Notes: generated by a model not told the origin, from the letters alone. A DNA stretch of 64,000 bases from Dyella_B sp036746095 (GCF_036746095.1 NZ_DAIOEU010000006.1:1-64000), one strand, 5' to 3'. Positions 33,920 through 43,561 are shown, counted from the stretch's first letter. Translations and numbers: made by a program.

Positions 33920-34744
33920 ATGAAAATCTTCACGGGAAAGAAGAAGTCGATTCTCGCCATGGGAGTTCTTGGGCTGAGCGCAGCATTGACCGGGTTCGAT
34001 GTATCTGCCCGATCCGATATCCAATCCGACCAGGTTGTCCCCTTGATTATTGGTGGTACCGAAGTGCCAAGGGGCAAATATCCCTTCATGGCTTCGCTTC
34101 AGGATGAAGGCAACCATTTTTGCGGCGGTTCGCTCCTTGACACGAGGTCGATTCTTACTGCCAGGCATTGTGTCGTAGACATTACGAACGATGAGGCGGC
34201 TTCTCACGTATCGGTCACTGTCGGACAAACGCTCCTCAGTGACGGGATCGGTTCGCAGCGGCGGGGCATCAGTGCGGTTTTTGTCAGTACGTTGGAGGGC
34301 TCCGATCTGGCTGTTGTTGTACTGGACCGACCTGTGATGGGCATCGCGCCTGTCGCATTGCCGACGCCCGGGAGTGACGCTTTGTACAGGCCCGGCCAGA
34401 TGGCAACGGTGATCGGCTGGGGAAATACCGATAGCGAAGGTTTTCCATACCACCCGGATCGATTGCGTGAGGTGGATGTACCGATCCTGTCGATGGAGGA
34501 ATGCATCATCGCGGCGCCGGAATTTGATTTCAGCACGAATTTCTGCGGTGGGGTGCGAGGCAAGGGGGCGTGTCACGGTGACAGCGGCGGCCCCGTCATT
34601 CGCGTCATCGGTGGACGCGTGTACCAGATCGGCACCGTCTTCGGGGGCATTCGTTGCGCAGGACAAGGGGCGCCCGGGGTCTATGCCAATCTCAGCGATC
34701 AAAGACTCTGGGATAGCCTCATTCCCATCTGGGTCAAATTCTAA
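33920..34744 (+). CDS. Trypsin-fold (S1) serine protease, divergent copy
   Basis: This 274-aa protein has a signal peptide (~1-30) and the activation-like N-terminus IIGGTEVPRGKYPF. The triad is His83 (LTARHC), Asp129 (GSDLAVVVL) and Ser222 (HGDSGGP). The residue six before Ser222, which sets S1 specificity (Asp189 in trypsin), is Gly216, and the usual Ser214-type VS(W/F)G segment reads TVFGG. It should therefore not favour Lys/Arg, and its activity may be altered. It is secreted and a tandem paralogue of the next gene. An AAGG site precedes the ATG. Confidence 0.88.
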   Translation: MKIFTGKKKSILAMGVLGLSAALTGFDVSARSDIQSDQVVPLIIGGTEVPRGKYPFMASLQDEGNHFCGGSLLDTRSILTARHCVVDITNDEAASHVSVTVGQTLLSDGIGSQRRGISAVFVSTLEGSDLAVVVLDRPVMGIAPVALPTPGSDALYRPGQMATVIGWGNTDSEGFPYHPDRLREVDVPILSMEECIIAAPEFDFSTNFCGGVRGKGACHGDSGGPVIRVIGGRVYQIGTVFGGIRCAGQGAPGVYANLSDQRLWDSLIPIWVKF

Positions 34745-34856
34745 TCGGTGTGTTTAAACGGAGGCCGCATCGTGCTCGACGGGTGGGGCTTCCTGCGAAC
34801 GGGCAGTCGCATGGCGCGATTGTCGTGATGACAACGGAGCTGAATGGAGCATTTTC

Positions 34857-35708
34857 ATGAGTATCTCAAGGAAAAGAAAAGGGCAGGCCCTTGCGCTAGG
34901 CATTCTCGGGTTTGGTGCGGGGTTGATCGCAGCTGGCACATCCGCCGCATCTGACGGGCATGGCCAGGTTGGGCCTCTTATCATCGGCGGTACTGAAGTA
35001 CCCAGGGGCAAATACCCCTTCATGGCATCGGTCCAGATAGATGGAAAGCATAGATGCGGAGGATCACTGCTCAGTTCCACATTGGTCATTACGGCTGCGC
35101 ACTGCGTAGAAGGCGTCAATGACAAAAACGCGCACCGGCTATCGGTGACCGTTGGGCAAACGTTGCTTAGCGATGGAATCGGTTCTCAGCGGCGCGGCAT
35201 CCGTGCCATTGATGCCAGTACGCTCGATGACTCCGATCTCGCGTTGGTCACGCTTGATGCACCTGTGGAGGGCATCGTCCCCGTCACGCTGCCCACGGCG
35301 GGGGCAGATGCCTTGTACCGGCCTGGCCAGATGGCAACGGTCATAGGTTGGGGAAATACCGATAGTCAATCGTTCCCCTACTATCCGGATAGGTTGCGCG
35401 AGGTCGACGTACCGATCGTCTCCATGGATGAGTGCGCGATTTCATATTCAGATCACGACATGAGTACTTACTTCTGCGCTGGGGTCCGAGGCAAGGATTC
35501 GTGCCAGGGCGATAGCGGTGGCCCCATCATTCGGGCCATCGGTGCCCGCGTGTACCAGATCGGCGTGGTCTCTTTCGGCGACGGTTGCGCAGATCAGGGA
35601 GCGCCAGGAGCGTATGTCAACCTTAGCCTGCCCAGCCTCCTGGATAGTCTCGACAGGGTGTGGGAAAAGCCAGCTGATCAACAGACAGGAGCAGTGGCCA
35701 GGAGATGA
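34857..35708 (+). CDS. Trypsin-like (S1) serine protease
   Basis: The 283-aa protein has a signal peptide (~1-31), then LIIGGTEVPRGKYPF. The triad is His82 (ITAAHC), Asp127 (DSDLALV) and Ser220 (QGDSGGP). Asp214, six residues before Ser220, matches trypsin Asp189, and Ser239 in VVSFGDG matches Ser214, so cleavage after Lys or Arg is expected. The conserved SDGIGSQRRGI insertion is shared with the preceding paralogue. It is probably exported and may act on extracellular protein. It lies 112 bp after its paralogue. Confidence 0.92.
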   Translation: MSISRKRKGQALALGILGFGAGLIAAGTSAASDGHGQVGPLIIGGTEVPRGKYPFMASVQIDGKHRCGGSLLSSTLVITAAHCVEGVNDKNAHRLSVTVGQTLLSDGIGSQRRGIRAIDASTLDDSDLALVTLDAPVEGIVPVTLPTAGADALYRPGQMATVIGWGNTDSQSFPYYPDRLREVDVPIVSMDECAISYSDHDMSTYFCAGVRGKDSCQGDSGGPIIRAIGARVYQIGVVSFGDGCADQGAPGAYVNLSLPSLLDSLDRVWEKPADQQTGAVARR

Positions 35709-35813
35709 TTCGTGGTTTTAAGTAAGCGCTGAGTTGGCCGGATGCCCCGTTCGCGGGGCATCCATGGCTTCAGCCATTGCATCCATGGAATAAGAAACAG
35801 GTTGAGTGCCGGG

Positions 35814-36926
35814 TCATTCCGGCCGATGTTCCAGCGCCAGGTACTCCTGGCTCTGCATCTCGATCAAGCGCGATTCGGTGCGGCCAAACTCCGCACGCAG
35901 GCGCTCGCCGTCGTACAGCTCGGTGATTGGTGCACCAGCCGAAAGAATCAACTTTACGTGGCGATCGTAGAACTCGTCCACCAGCTGCACGAAACGCTTG
36001 GCCGGATCTTCGCTGTAGAGGGTGAATTGCGGCACGTTGGAGACGATGATGGCCGGCGCGGTTTTCGCCAGTGCGATGTAATCGGCGACAGCGCGCGGGC
36101 CGTCGCAGAGTGCCGGGAAATCGAACCACAGGATATTGCCGGCGCGCTTGCGTACCGGGATCGGGCGGTCGTTGATCACGATCTCGCCACCGTCGACGAT
36201 GTCACCCTGCGCCTGGCTGGCAAAGATACGCGACAGTTCGCGCTCGGCCTCGGCGCCCGGCGGCGTGTGATACACCGGTGCATGCGTGAGGGCACGCAGG
36301 CGCCAGTCGTGCGAGGAGATCATTTCCACCACGTGGCAGTGTTGCTTGATGGAAGCGATCGCCGGCAGGAAGCGCGCGCGTTGCAGGCCGTCCTGGTAGA
36401 GGTTGCCGGGCGCGGTGTTGGATGTCGTCACCAGCGTGACGCCGCGCGCGAACAGGGCTTCCAGCAGGTTGGCCAGGATCATCGCGTCGCCGATGTCGTT
36501 GACCAGGAATTCATCCAGGCACAGCACGCGGCATCGCTGGGCGATGTTTGCCGCGACGTCGACCAGTGGATCCTGTCGCTCGCCCAGTTCACGCAACTGC
36601 TCATGCACTTCGCCCATGAAGCGGTGGAAGTGACGCCGCAGTGCGACGCCATGCGGCAGGCTCGCGGCGAACAGATCCATCAGGAAGGTCTTGCCGCGGC
36701 CGACGCTGCCCCACAGGTACAGGCCGGGCACGGCTTGGCGTTCTTCGCCACCGAGCAAGGATTTCAGACGGCCGAACAGGCTGCTGCCGTTGCCGTTGGC
36801 TTGCACGCACAGCGCCGCGTGCATGCGATCGAATTCCGGCAGCACCGCGAGCTGCGCGGGATCGGCATTCCAGCGGTGGGCGGCGACGCCTTCCTGGTAG
36901 CGCGCGCTGGGAGAGAGTTGGGTCAT
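35814..36926 (-). CDS. zapE: Cell division ATPase ZapE (AFG1-like)
   Basis: The 370-aa P-loop ATPase has Walker A GSVGRGKT (73-80), Walker B RVLCLDEF and the AFG1-family segments VGRGKTFLMDLF and HFHRFMGEVHEQL. In E. coli ZapE joins the division site and destabilises FtsZ polymers late in division. The start at 36926 (MTQLSPSARYQEGV) fits the family; the ATG at 36974 would add 16 residues. It is convergent with the protease genes and stands alone on its strand next to a REP pair. Confidence 0.94.
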   Translation of the reverse strand: MTQLSPSARYQEGVAAHRWNADPAQLAVLPEFDRMHAALCVQANGNGSSLFGRLKSLLGGEERQAVPGLYLWGSVGRGKTFLMDLFAASLPHGVALRRHFHRFMGEVHEQLRELGERQDPLVDVAANIAQRCRVLCLDEFLVNDIGDAMILANLLEALFARGVTLVTTSNTAPGNLYQDGLQRARFLPAIASIKQHCHVVEMISSHDWRLRALTHAPVYHTPPGAEAERELSRIFASQAQGDIVDGGEIVINDRPIPVRKRAGNILWFDFPALCDGPRAVADYIALAKTAPAIIVSNVPQFTLYSEDPAKRFVQLVDEFYDRHVKLILSAGAPITELYDGERLRAEFGRTESRLIEMQSQEYLALEHRPE

Positions 36927-36959
36927 GAAGCGGCAATCTAGCGTAGACGTTGATTGGTA

Positions 36960-37055
36960 CCGCCATGCCGTCATTCCCGCGAAAGCGGGAATCCATTCTC
37001 ATGGTGCATCAGGGCAAGATGGATTTCCGCTTTCGCGGGAATGACGGCATGGCGG
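36960..37055. repeat. Long inverted REP pair (GTCATTCCCGCGAAAGCGGGAAT type)
   Basis: Arms 36960-36995 and 37020-37055 are reverse complements at 35 of 36 positions. Each arm contains the small hairpin CCCGCGAAAGCGGG. It sits between zapE and the hydrolase gene and has a relative at 59263-59341. Confidence 0.92.
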
Positions 37056-37084
37056 ATTGTCCAGTATTTGAGTTAGCCGGTACG

Positions 37085-37780
37085 TCACTCGCGCACAGGC
37101 GGCAGATGATCCTGCATCCAATGTTTCACCGCCCCACGCAAATCCATCAGGCGGCGGTGGAAGAAGTGCCCCGTCTCCGGCATGCGCACCAGTTCGGGTG
37201 GCTGCTCGAGACTGTCGATCCAGTCGAACACCGCTTGCGGTTCCACGATCTCGTCTTCTTCGCCCATCACCACCAGCCAGGGGCAGGTGGGCAGCACGAG
37301 TGTTTCGTGCGACCAGCGGCCGATCGGTGGCGCGATGCTGATCAACGCATCGGCCTTCAGCTTCACCGCATTGCGCAACGTGACGTAGCTGCCGAAGGAA
37401 AAGCCGGCCAGCCATAGTTGATCGTCGGGGCGCATCTTGCGCGCCCACGCCACGGCGGCAGCAAGATCGTCGCTTTCGCCGCGGCCGTTGTCGTAGTCGC
37501 CCGCCGATGCGCCGGCGCTGCGGAAGTTGAAGCGCAAGGTGTCGAGCCCGCATTCGCGCAGGCTGCGTTCCAGCATGGTCACCACCTTGTTGCGCATGGT
37601 GCCGCCGTCCTTGGAGTTGGGATGGCAGATCACCACCACGCCGCGGCGCGCGCACGGACGCTCGGCGACGTCGCTGATGGCTTCGAGGGGGCCGGCCGGG
37701 CCTTGCAGGGTGAATTCGGTGAGCGCGTCCGGGAAGGCGGACGGATCGGGGGAGGGGGCAGCTTGGGTCATGCGCGTCAT
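37085..37780 (-). CDS. Alpha/beta hydrolase (dienelactone-hydrolase-like)
   Basis: The 231-aa protein has an alpha/beta hydrolase core. VVVICHPNSKDGGTMRNKVV is the first strand and oxyanion loop, FNFRSAGAS follows, and the nucleophile elbow is GFSFGSY. An acid lies in GEEDEIVEP and His in ETGHFFHRR. The HPxxxxGGTMxNKVV and RFNFRGxGxSxGxYD patterns place it with the YkgA/OsmC-linked hydrolase group of unknown substrate. The start at 37780 (MTRMTQAAP) could also be at 37771. It lies downstream of the cytochrome c gene on the same strand, separated by a terminator. Confidence 0.83.
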   Translation of the reverse strand: MTRMTQAAPSPDPSAFPDALTEFTLQGPAGPLEAISDVAERPCARRGVVVICHPNSKDGGTMRNKVVTMLERSLRECGLDTLRFNFRSAGASAGDYDNGRGESDDLAAAVAWARKMRPDDQLWLAGFSFGSYVTLRNAVKLKADALISIAPPIGRWSHETLVLPTCPWLVVMGEEDEIVEPQAVFDWIDSLEQPPELVRMPETGHFFHRRLMDLRGAVKHWMQDHLPPVRE

Positions 37781-37832
37781 GATAGCGTCCGACGTTTTCG
37801 CATGCGCTTCCCTCCCTCTTCGGGAGGGAACC

Positions 37833-37862
37833 AAACAAAAGCGCCACCCGAAGGTGGCGCTT
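37833..37862 (-). terminator. Terminator of the cytochrome c gene
   Basis: AAGCGCCACC (37839-37848), loop CGAA, GGTGGCGCTT (37853-37862) is a perfect 10-bp stem. On the minus strand it is followed by TTGTTTGG. It lies 22 bp after the stop of the cytochrome gene. Confidence 0.85.
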
Positions 37863-37884
37863 GCAGGCATGGCGAGGTCGAAAG

Positions 37885-38406
37885 TTATTTCGCCTGGTCG
37901 ACGATCCACGTCACCGCGGCCTTCACCTGCGCATCGGTCAGCGCGGGGTTGCCGCCCTTGGCCGGCATGGTGTTGCCGTCCGGGCCGTGGTAGCCGTCGA
38001 TGGCGTGCTTGACCAGCGTATCCAGGCCTTCGGCGATGCGCGGCGCCCACATCGACTTGTTGCCGAGCACCGGCGCACCGGCTACGCCGGCGGTATGGCA
38101 GCTATGGCAAAGGTTGTCGTAGATGGTCTTGCCGTCGGTGGTGCCGCCGTAGGCCACTTGCGCGGCAGCGGCCTTGGCGGCGGCTTCCTGCGCGGCAAGC
38201 ATCGCGGCGCGGCCGGTATTGCCCGCGTAGACCGCGCCATTGGGGGCGAGGCTGGCGGACAGCTGTTGCGCGGCGTTGGGATCGGTTTCCTTCGGCTCGT
38301 GCTCGTAGATCGTCCATGCGGTGAAGATCAGGACCAGGGTCAGCACGCCGAGGCCGGCGATAAGCAGCGAGAACTGACGCAGGAAACTCTGGTCGGATTT
38401 GCTCAT
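37885..38406 (-). CDS. Membrane-anchored cytochrome c (c5 type)
   Basis: The 173-aa protein has an N-terminal membrane helix (FSLLIAGLGVLTLVLIFTAW) and an Ala-rich linker. A cytochrome c domain follows with the heme motif CHSCH and a distal Met in GNTMPAKGG. The pattern YDNLCHSCHTAGVAGAPVLG is typical of cytochrome c5/c555 electron carriers in the periplasm. It probably passes electrons between respiratory complexes. The GTG at 38418 with GGAG 7 bp upstream is an alternative start that would add MSGS. Confidence 0.88.
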   Translation of the reverse strand: MSKSDQSFLRQFSLLIAGLGVLTLVLIFTAWTIYEHEPKETDPNAAQQLSASLAPNGAVYAGNTGRAAMLAAQEAAAKAAAAQVAYGGTTDGKTIYDNLCHSCHTAGVAGAPVLGNKSMWAPRIAEGLDTLVKHAIDGYHGPDGNTMPAKGGNPALTDAQVKAAVTWIVDQAK

Positions 38407-38852
38407 GGAACCGCTCACGCAAGTACTCCAGTCATCTAATGATTAATCTGGAAAAGCCGCCACGTTTTCCCCCGTGACGTACCTTGGCGCCCCTGGCGAC
38501 CATGCCGCGGGGCGCCGGATCAAACCGGTCGCTGCGGACAACAGTGCCGGAGTATAGACGAAGCTCGCAACAAGTTGAGATAGCATCAGACCGGATTGCC
38601 GCCATCATGCCGCGGCGATTTGTCCGAGGACTTTAGTAGAGTGCGTGGGCCATGCCTGCAGGCATACGGTCAAAACCCGTTGATAGGCTTTGCCTTATGG
38701 ACCATGCCATCGGTCATAAGGCACCTGTGTCAACTGGCATTGTCCAAGCTCGTCAGGCAGCTCCTATGCTTGTTCGCAACACATAGGGTAAGTGTGCATC
38801 GTTCGCACCGGGCGGAGACGGGTGGTTCCGCCGTTCAATCCAGGAGTTTTAC
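38407..38852. promoter_or_regulatory. Control region upstream of the mdtA-like gene with two dyads
   Basis: The 446-bp stretch has no gene. It holds the perfect palindrome ATGCCTGCAGGCAT (38652-38665) and the inverted repeat GCCTTATG...CATAAGGC (38692-38722, 15-nt spacer). These are candidate operators for the efflux operon; no regulator gene is adjacent. Confidence 0.45.
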
Positions 38853-40112
38853 ATGTCGCGTTTTTGGAAGATCGCGTTGATCGTGGTCGCCGTGCTGGTG
38901 GTGGGGGGAGTCGCCTTCCGCTTGCTGCATAAACCAGGGGCGGAGCCCGCGGCCGGCAATCATCACAGGCAATCGGCAAAAGATGGCGGTCCGCCGGGCG
39001 CCAATGGCCAGGACAACGCGCCGGTGCCGGTGACGGTGGAGCCCACGGTCAAGCAGAACGTGCCGGTCTATCTCACCGCGCTCGGTACGGTGACGGCGCT
39101 CAATACGGTGACCGTCAATCCGCAGGTCAGCGGCCAGCAACTGGTGAAGATCAATTTCAACGAAGGCCAGGCGGTGAAGAAGGGCGAGGTGATCGCCGAG
39201 ATCGATCCGCGCACCTACCAGGCCGAATACGACCAGGCCGTGGCCAAGCAGAAGCAGGACGAAGCCTCGCTCGCCACCGCCATCAGCACGCTGGACCGCA
39301 ACCAGAAGCTGGTCGCCAACGGTTATGTGGCGGCGTTGAACATCGACACCTATCGCAACAATGTCGCGCAACTGAAGGCGACCGTGGTCGCCGACGAAGC
39401 GGCGGTGCGCTCGGCCAAGGTGCAGCTGGATTTCACCAAGATCATTTCGCCCATCGATGGCGTGGCGGGCATCCGCCAGGTCGATCCGGGCAATGTGGTG
39501 AGCACCACCACCAACATCGTCACGCTCACGCAGATCCAGCCGATCTACATTCTTTTCAATCTGCCCGAGCAGAATCTGGAGGCCGTGCGTGATTCGTTCC
39601 AGAACGGCGCCAACAAGCTGGAAGTGATCGCGCTGGATCGCGCCGATGCGCATCCGCTCGATACCACCGGCACGCTGCAGGTGGTGGACAATCAGATCGA
39701 CACCAGCACGGGTACCTTCAAGCTGCGCGCAGTGTTCAACAATCCCAACAGCACGCTGTGGCCGGGCCAGTTCGTCAATGTGCGGCTGCGCGTGCGCACC
39801 GTGCAGGGCGGGCTGGTGATTCCGGCGCAGGCCGTGCAGCGTGGCCCGGATGGCGATTTCGTCTACAAGCTGCAGCCGGATCAAACGGTGGCGATGCAGT
39901 CGGTGCATGTGGCAGGTGAAGTCGGCGATAGCCACGTGATGATCAGCAGCGGTCTTGCCGACGGCGACCAGGTGGTGACCGAAGGCCAGTTCCGCCTCAA
40001 GCCCGGCAGCAAGGTGAAGGCGCTGAAGCCGGGCGAAGTGCCGCCGGTGCAAGTCACCCCGGATGGAAAGAAAGACAAGCAAGGTGGTAAGCGCCGTGGC
40101 AACACGGGCTGA
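38853..40112 (+). CDS. mdtA: RND efflux periplasmic adaptor, MdtA-like
   Basis: The 419-aa membrane fusion protein has an N-terminal anchor (IALIVVAVLVVGGVAF). It continues with a barrel-sandwich segment (TVNPQVSGQQLVKINFNEGQAVKKGEVIAEIDPR), a helical hairpin (DEASLATAISTLDRNQKLV), and a second lipoyl half (VQLDFTKIISPIDGVAGIRQVDPGN). It links the inner-membrane RND pump to an outer-membrane channel. The KLTALGTV-like opening and IDGVxGIRxVDxGN box match MdtA. It is first in a three-gene operon with two RND pumps, as in mdtABC. Confidence 0.93.
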   Translation: MSRFWKIALIVVAVLVVGGVAFRLLHKPGAEPAAGNHHRQSAKDGGPPGANGQDNAPVPVTVEPTVKQNVPVYLTALGTVTALNTVTVNPQVSGQQLVKINFNEGQAVKKGEVIAEIDPRTYQAEYDQAVAKQKQDEASLATAISTLDRNQKLVANGYVAALNIDTYRNNVAQLKATVVADEAAVRSAKVQLDFTKIISPIDGVAGIRQVDPGNVVSTTTNIVTLTQIQPIYILFNLPEQNLEAVRDSFQNGANKLEVIALDRADAHPLDTTGTLQVVDNQIDTSTGTFKLRAVFNNPNSTLWPGQFVNVRLRVRTVQGGLVIPAQAVQRGPDGDFVYKLQPDQTVAMQSVHVAGEVGDSHVMISSGLADGDQVVTEGQFRLKPGSKVKALKPGEVPPVQVTPDGKKDKQGGKRRGNTG

Positions 40113-40129
40113 CCAAACCGAGCGCCATT

Positions 40130-40265
40130 CCTTCCCCTCTCCTCGTCGGAGAGGGCCGCGGGTGAGGGTACGGACAATGCGGCCTGGCATGTCTGGCGCG
40201 GGATCGTTTCATCGGTTTCCACGCGCACCCTCACCCCAAACTCCTCTCCCGGAGGGAGAGGGGCT
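40130..40265. repeat. Inverted repeat pair between the mdtA- and mdtB-like genes
   Basis: CCCCTCTCCTCGTCGGAGAGGG followed by GCGGGTGAGGGT (to about 40170), and CGCACCCTCACCCC with CTCTCCCGGAGGGAGAGGGG (to 40263), form two hairpins in opposite orientation. They occupy most of the 188-bp gap and could trim or stabilise the polycistronic mRNA. Confidence 0.75.
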
Positions 40266-40300
40266 TCATCGATGCTCTGACCACGGATAGTCCGACGACT

Positions 40301-43300
40301 ATGGGATTCTCGACCCTCTTCATCCGCCGCCCCATCGCCACCTCGCTGCTGATGGTGGCGGTGATGCTGCTCGGCGTGCTCGGCTATCGCGAGCTGCCCG
40401 TTTCCGCGCTGCCGGAAATCGAAGCGCCCAGCCTGGTGGTTACGACGACGTATCCGGGCGCCAGCGCTTCCACCATGGCTTCGCTGGTGACCACGCCGCT
40501 GGAGCGACAGCTCGGCCAGATCTCCGGCCTGGACATGATGACGTCCGATTCGTCCGCGGGCCTGTCCACCATCGTGTTGCAGTTCAACATGGACCGCGAC
40601 ATCGACATTGCCGCGCAGGACGTGCAGGCAGCACTCAACCAGGCGCGCGGCACGCTGCCGAGCACGCTGCCATATCCGCCGGTGTACAACCGCGTGAATC
40701 CAGCGGATGCGCCGATCATGACGTTGATGCTCACCTCCGACAGCCGCCAGCTGCGCTATGTCAACGACCTGGCCGATTCGATCCTGGCGCAGAAGCTGTC
40801 GCAGGTGCAGGGCGTGGGCCTGGTGTCGATCGCCGGCAACGTGCGTCCGGCGGTGCGCATCCAGGTAAATCCGGCGCAATTGGCCAACCTGGGCCTCACC
40901 ATGGAAGACGTGCGCAGTGCGTTGACCCAGGCCAACGTCAACGCGCCCAAGGGCACGCTCAACGGCACCACGCAGTCGTACACCATTTCCACCAACGACC
41001 AGCTGGAAACGGCCGCCCAATACAAAGACACCATCATTTCCTACAACAGCACCAACAACGCGCCGGTACGCCTGTCCGACGTGGCGAAGGTGGTCGATGG
41101 CGTGGAGAACGACCAGCTTGCCGCGTGGGCCAATGGCAAGCCGGCGGTGCTGCTGGATATCCGCCGCCAGCCGGGCGCGAACATCGTGCAGACCGTGCAG
41201 CACATCCGCGACATTCTGCCGCAGCTGCGCAGCGTGTTGCCGGCGGACGTGCACCTGGATGTATTTGCCGACCGCACCATCACCATCCGCGCGTCGGTGG
41301 AAGACGTGCAGTTCACGCTCGTGCTCACCATCTTCCTGGTGGTGGGCGTGATCTTCGTGTTCCTGCGCCGCCTGTGGGCGACGGTGATTCCCTCGGTGGC
41401 GGTGCCGCTGTCGCTGCTGGGCACCTTCGGCGTGATGTCCTTCGCAGGCATGTCGCTGGACAACCTCTCGCTGATGGCGCTGACCGTGGCCACCGGCTTC
41501 GTGGTGGACGATGCGATCGTGATGATCGAGAACATCGTGCGCTACATCGAGCAAGGCAAGGACGGCAAGGAGGCGGCGGAAGTCGGCGCGAAGGAAATCG
41601 GCTTCACCGTGCTGTCGCTGACCGTATCGCTGATCGCCGTGTTCCTGCCGCTGCTGCTGATGCCCGGCGTCACCGGCCGCCTGTTCCATGAATTCGCCTG
41701 GGTGCTCGCCACCGCCGTGGTGATCTCCATGCTGGTGTCGCTGACGCTGACGCCGATGATGTGCGCCTACCTGCTGAAGCCCGATGCGTTGCCGGAAGGC
41801 GAGGATGCGCACGAGCGCCATCTCGCGGCCGGCAAGCGCACGGTGTGGGCGCGCACGGTGGGCGTGTATGAGGGCACGCTGGATTGGGTGCTCGATCACC
41901 AGCGCATGACGATGCTGGTAGCCGTGGTCGCGGTGGCGGTGACCGTCTTCCTCTACATCGTGATTCCCAAGGGCCTGTTGCCCGAGCAAGACACCGGCAT
42001 GATCACCGGCGTGGTGCAAGCCGACCAGAACGTCGCCTTCCCGCAGATGGAACAGCGCACCAAGGCGGTGGCCGACGCGCTGCAGAAAAATCCCAACGTC
42101 GCGGGCGTGGCGGCCTTCATCGGCGCGGGCTCGATCAATCCCACGATCAACCAGGGCCAGCTCAGCATCGTGCTGAAGGATCGCAGCAAGCGCGCCAGCC
42201 TGGATGACGTCGTGCGGAGCTTGCAGAACGATGCCGCCGATATTCCGGGCGTGGCGCTGTACCTCAAGCCGGTGCAGGACGTGACGCTGGACACGCGCGT
42301 GGCGGCTACCGAGTACCAGTACTCGATGTCCGACGTGAGTGCGCAGGAACTGTCGCAATACGCCACGCAGATGACGCAGGCGCTGCGCCAGCTGCCGGAA
42401 CTGGCGGACGTGGACAACAACCTGGCCGACCAGGGCACCGCGCTCAAGCTCTCCATCGATCGCGACAAGGCGAGCACCTTGGGCGTGCCGGTGCAGACCA
42501 TCGACGACACGCTGTACGACTCGTTCGGCCAGCGCCAGATCTCCACCATCTTCACGCAGTTGAACCAATACCGCGTGGTGCTGGAAGTCGAGCCGCAGTT
42601 CCGCACCAGCACCTCGCTGCTCAACCAGCTCACGGTGAAGAGCAACGGCAGCGGTGCGCTCACCGGCAGCAACGCCACCACCTTCGGTCAGGCCGCGTCG
42701 AGCAATTCCTCCACCACCACCGGCATCGCTACGGCCAATACCGGCATCATCGTCGGCGCCGGCGGCACCATTCCGCTGGCCTCGTTGGTGAACGCGCAAG
42801 TGACCACCGCGCCGCTGGTGATCAGCCACCAGCAACAGCTGCCGGCAGTGACGATCTCGTTCAACCTCGCGCCGGGCTATTCGCTGTCCGAAGCGGTGGA
42901 TGCGATCCACAACGTGGAGAAGCAGCTCAACATCCCGCCCCAGGTTCGCGGGCAGTTCATCGGCAAGGCGGCGGAATTCTCCTCATCGCTCGGCAACGAA
43001 GCGCTGTTGCTGCTCGCCTCGATCATCGTGATCTACATCGTGCTCGGCGTGCTGTATGAGAGCTACATCCATCCGATCACCATCATCTCCACCCTGCCGC
43101 CGGCCGGCGTGGGCGCGCTGCTGGCGTTGATCCTGTGCAACATGAGCCTGTCGGTGGATGGCATCGTGGGCATCGTGCTGCTGATCGGTATCGTGAAGAA
43201 GAACGCGATCATGATGATCGACTTCGCCATCGAGGCGCAGCGCACCGGCATGAAGCCGCGCGAAGCCATTCACCGCGCCTGCCTGCTGCGCTTCCGCCCG

Positions 43301-43540
43301 ATCATGATGACCACCGCCGCGGCCATGCTCGGTGCGCTGCCGCTGGCGCTGGGCAGCGGCATCGGCGCCGAGCTACGTCGTCCGCTGGGCGTGTCGATCG
43401 TCGGCGGCTTGCTGTTGTCGCAGCTGGTGACGCTGTACACCACGCCGGTGATCTATCTGTATATGGAACGATTCTCGGAGTGGCTGCAGGCGCGCCGCGA
43501 GCGGCGGGCGCTGCGGCATGCGGCGCGCGATGCGGTGTAG
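40301..43540 (+). CDS. mdtB: RND multidrug efflux pump, MdtB-like
   Basis: This 1079-aa protein has a 12-helix RND permease layout with two large periplasmic loops. It starts FIRRPIATSLLMVAVMLLG, and proton-relay acids lie in ATGFVVDDAIVMIEN. The second half repeats the plan (SIIVIYIVLGVLYESYIHPITI, VKKNAIMMIDFAIEAQ). A Ser/Thr/Gly-rich insertion (GSNATTFGQAASSNSSTTTG, about residues 785-815) makes it longer than E. coli MdtB (~1040). It is driven by proton entry. MdtB-type pumps work as a mixed trimer with MdtC. Confidence 0.94.
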   Translation: MGFSTLFIRRPIATSLLMVAVMLLGVLGYRELPVSALPEIEAPSLVVTTTYPGASASTMASLVTTPLERQLGQISGLDMMTSDSSAGLSTIVLQFNMDRDIDIAAQDVQAALNQARGTLPSTLPYPPVYNRVNPADAPIMTLMLTSDSRQLRYVNDLADSILAQKLSQVQGVGLVSIAGNVRPAVRIQVNPAQLANLGLTMEDVRSALTQANVNAPKGTLNGTTQSYTISTNDQLETAAQYKDTIISYNSTNNAPVRLSDVAKVVDGVENDQLAAWANGKPAVLLDIRRQPGANIVQTVQHIRDILPQLRSVLPADVHLDVFADRTITIRASVEDVQFTLVLTIFLVVGVIFVFLRRLWATVIPSVAVPLSLLGTFGVMSFAGMSLDNLSLMALTVATGFVVDDAIVMIENIVRYIEQGKDGKEAAEVGAKEIGFTVLSLTVSLIAVFLPLLLMPGVTGRLFHEFAWVLATAVVISMLVSLTLTPMMCAYLLKPDALPEGEDAHERHLAAGKRTVWARTVGVYEGTLDWVLDHQRMTMLVAVVAVAVTVFLYIVIPKGLLPEQDTGMITGVVQADQNVAFPQMEQRTKAVADALQKNPNVAGVAAFIGAGSINPTINQGQLSIVLKDRSKRASLDDVVRSLQNDAADIPGVALYLKPVQDVTLDTRVAATEYQYSMSDVSAQELSQYATQMTQALRQLPELADVDNNLADQGTALKLSIDRDKASTLGVPVQTIDDTLYDSFGQRQISTIFTQLNQYRVVLEVEPQFRTSTSLLNQLTVKSNGSGALTGSNATTFGQAASSNSSTTTGIATANTGIIVGAGGTIPLASLVNAQVTTAPLVISHQQQLPAVTISFNLAPGYSLSEAVDAIHNVEKQLNIPPQVRGQFIGKAAEFSSSLGNEALLLLASIIVIYIVLGVLYESYIHPITIISTLPPAGVGALLALILCNMSLSVDGIVGIVLLIGIVKKNAIMMIDFAIEAQRTGMKPREAIHRACLLRFRPIMMTTAAAMLGALPLALGSGIGAELRRPLGVSIVGGLLLSQLVTLYTTPVIYLYMERFSEWLQARRERRALRHAARDAV

Positions 43541-43561
43541 TTCGTACGCTCTTTGCATTAG

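Noticed and set aside
39881..42910. 1009-codon antisense frame across the RND genes
   Set aside because: Low-complexity His/Arg/Gln-rich shadow of the mdtB-like gene, which has clear motifs in its own frame.
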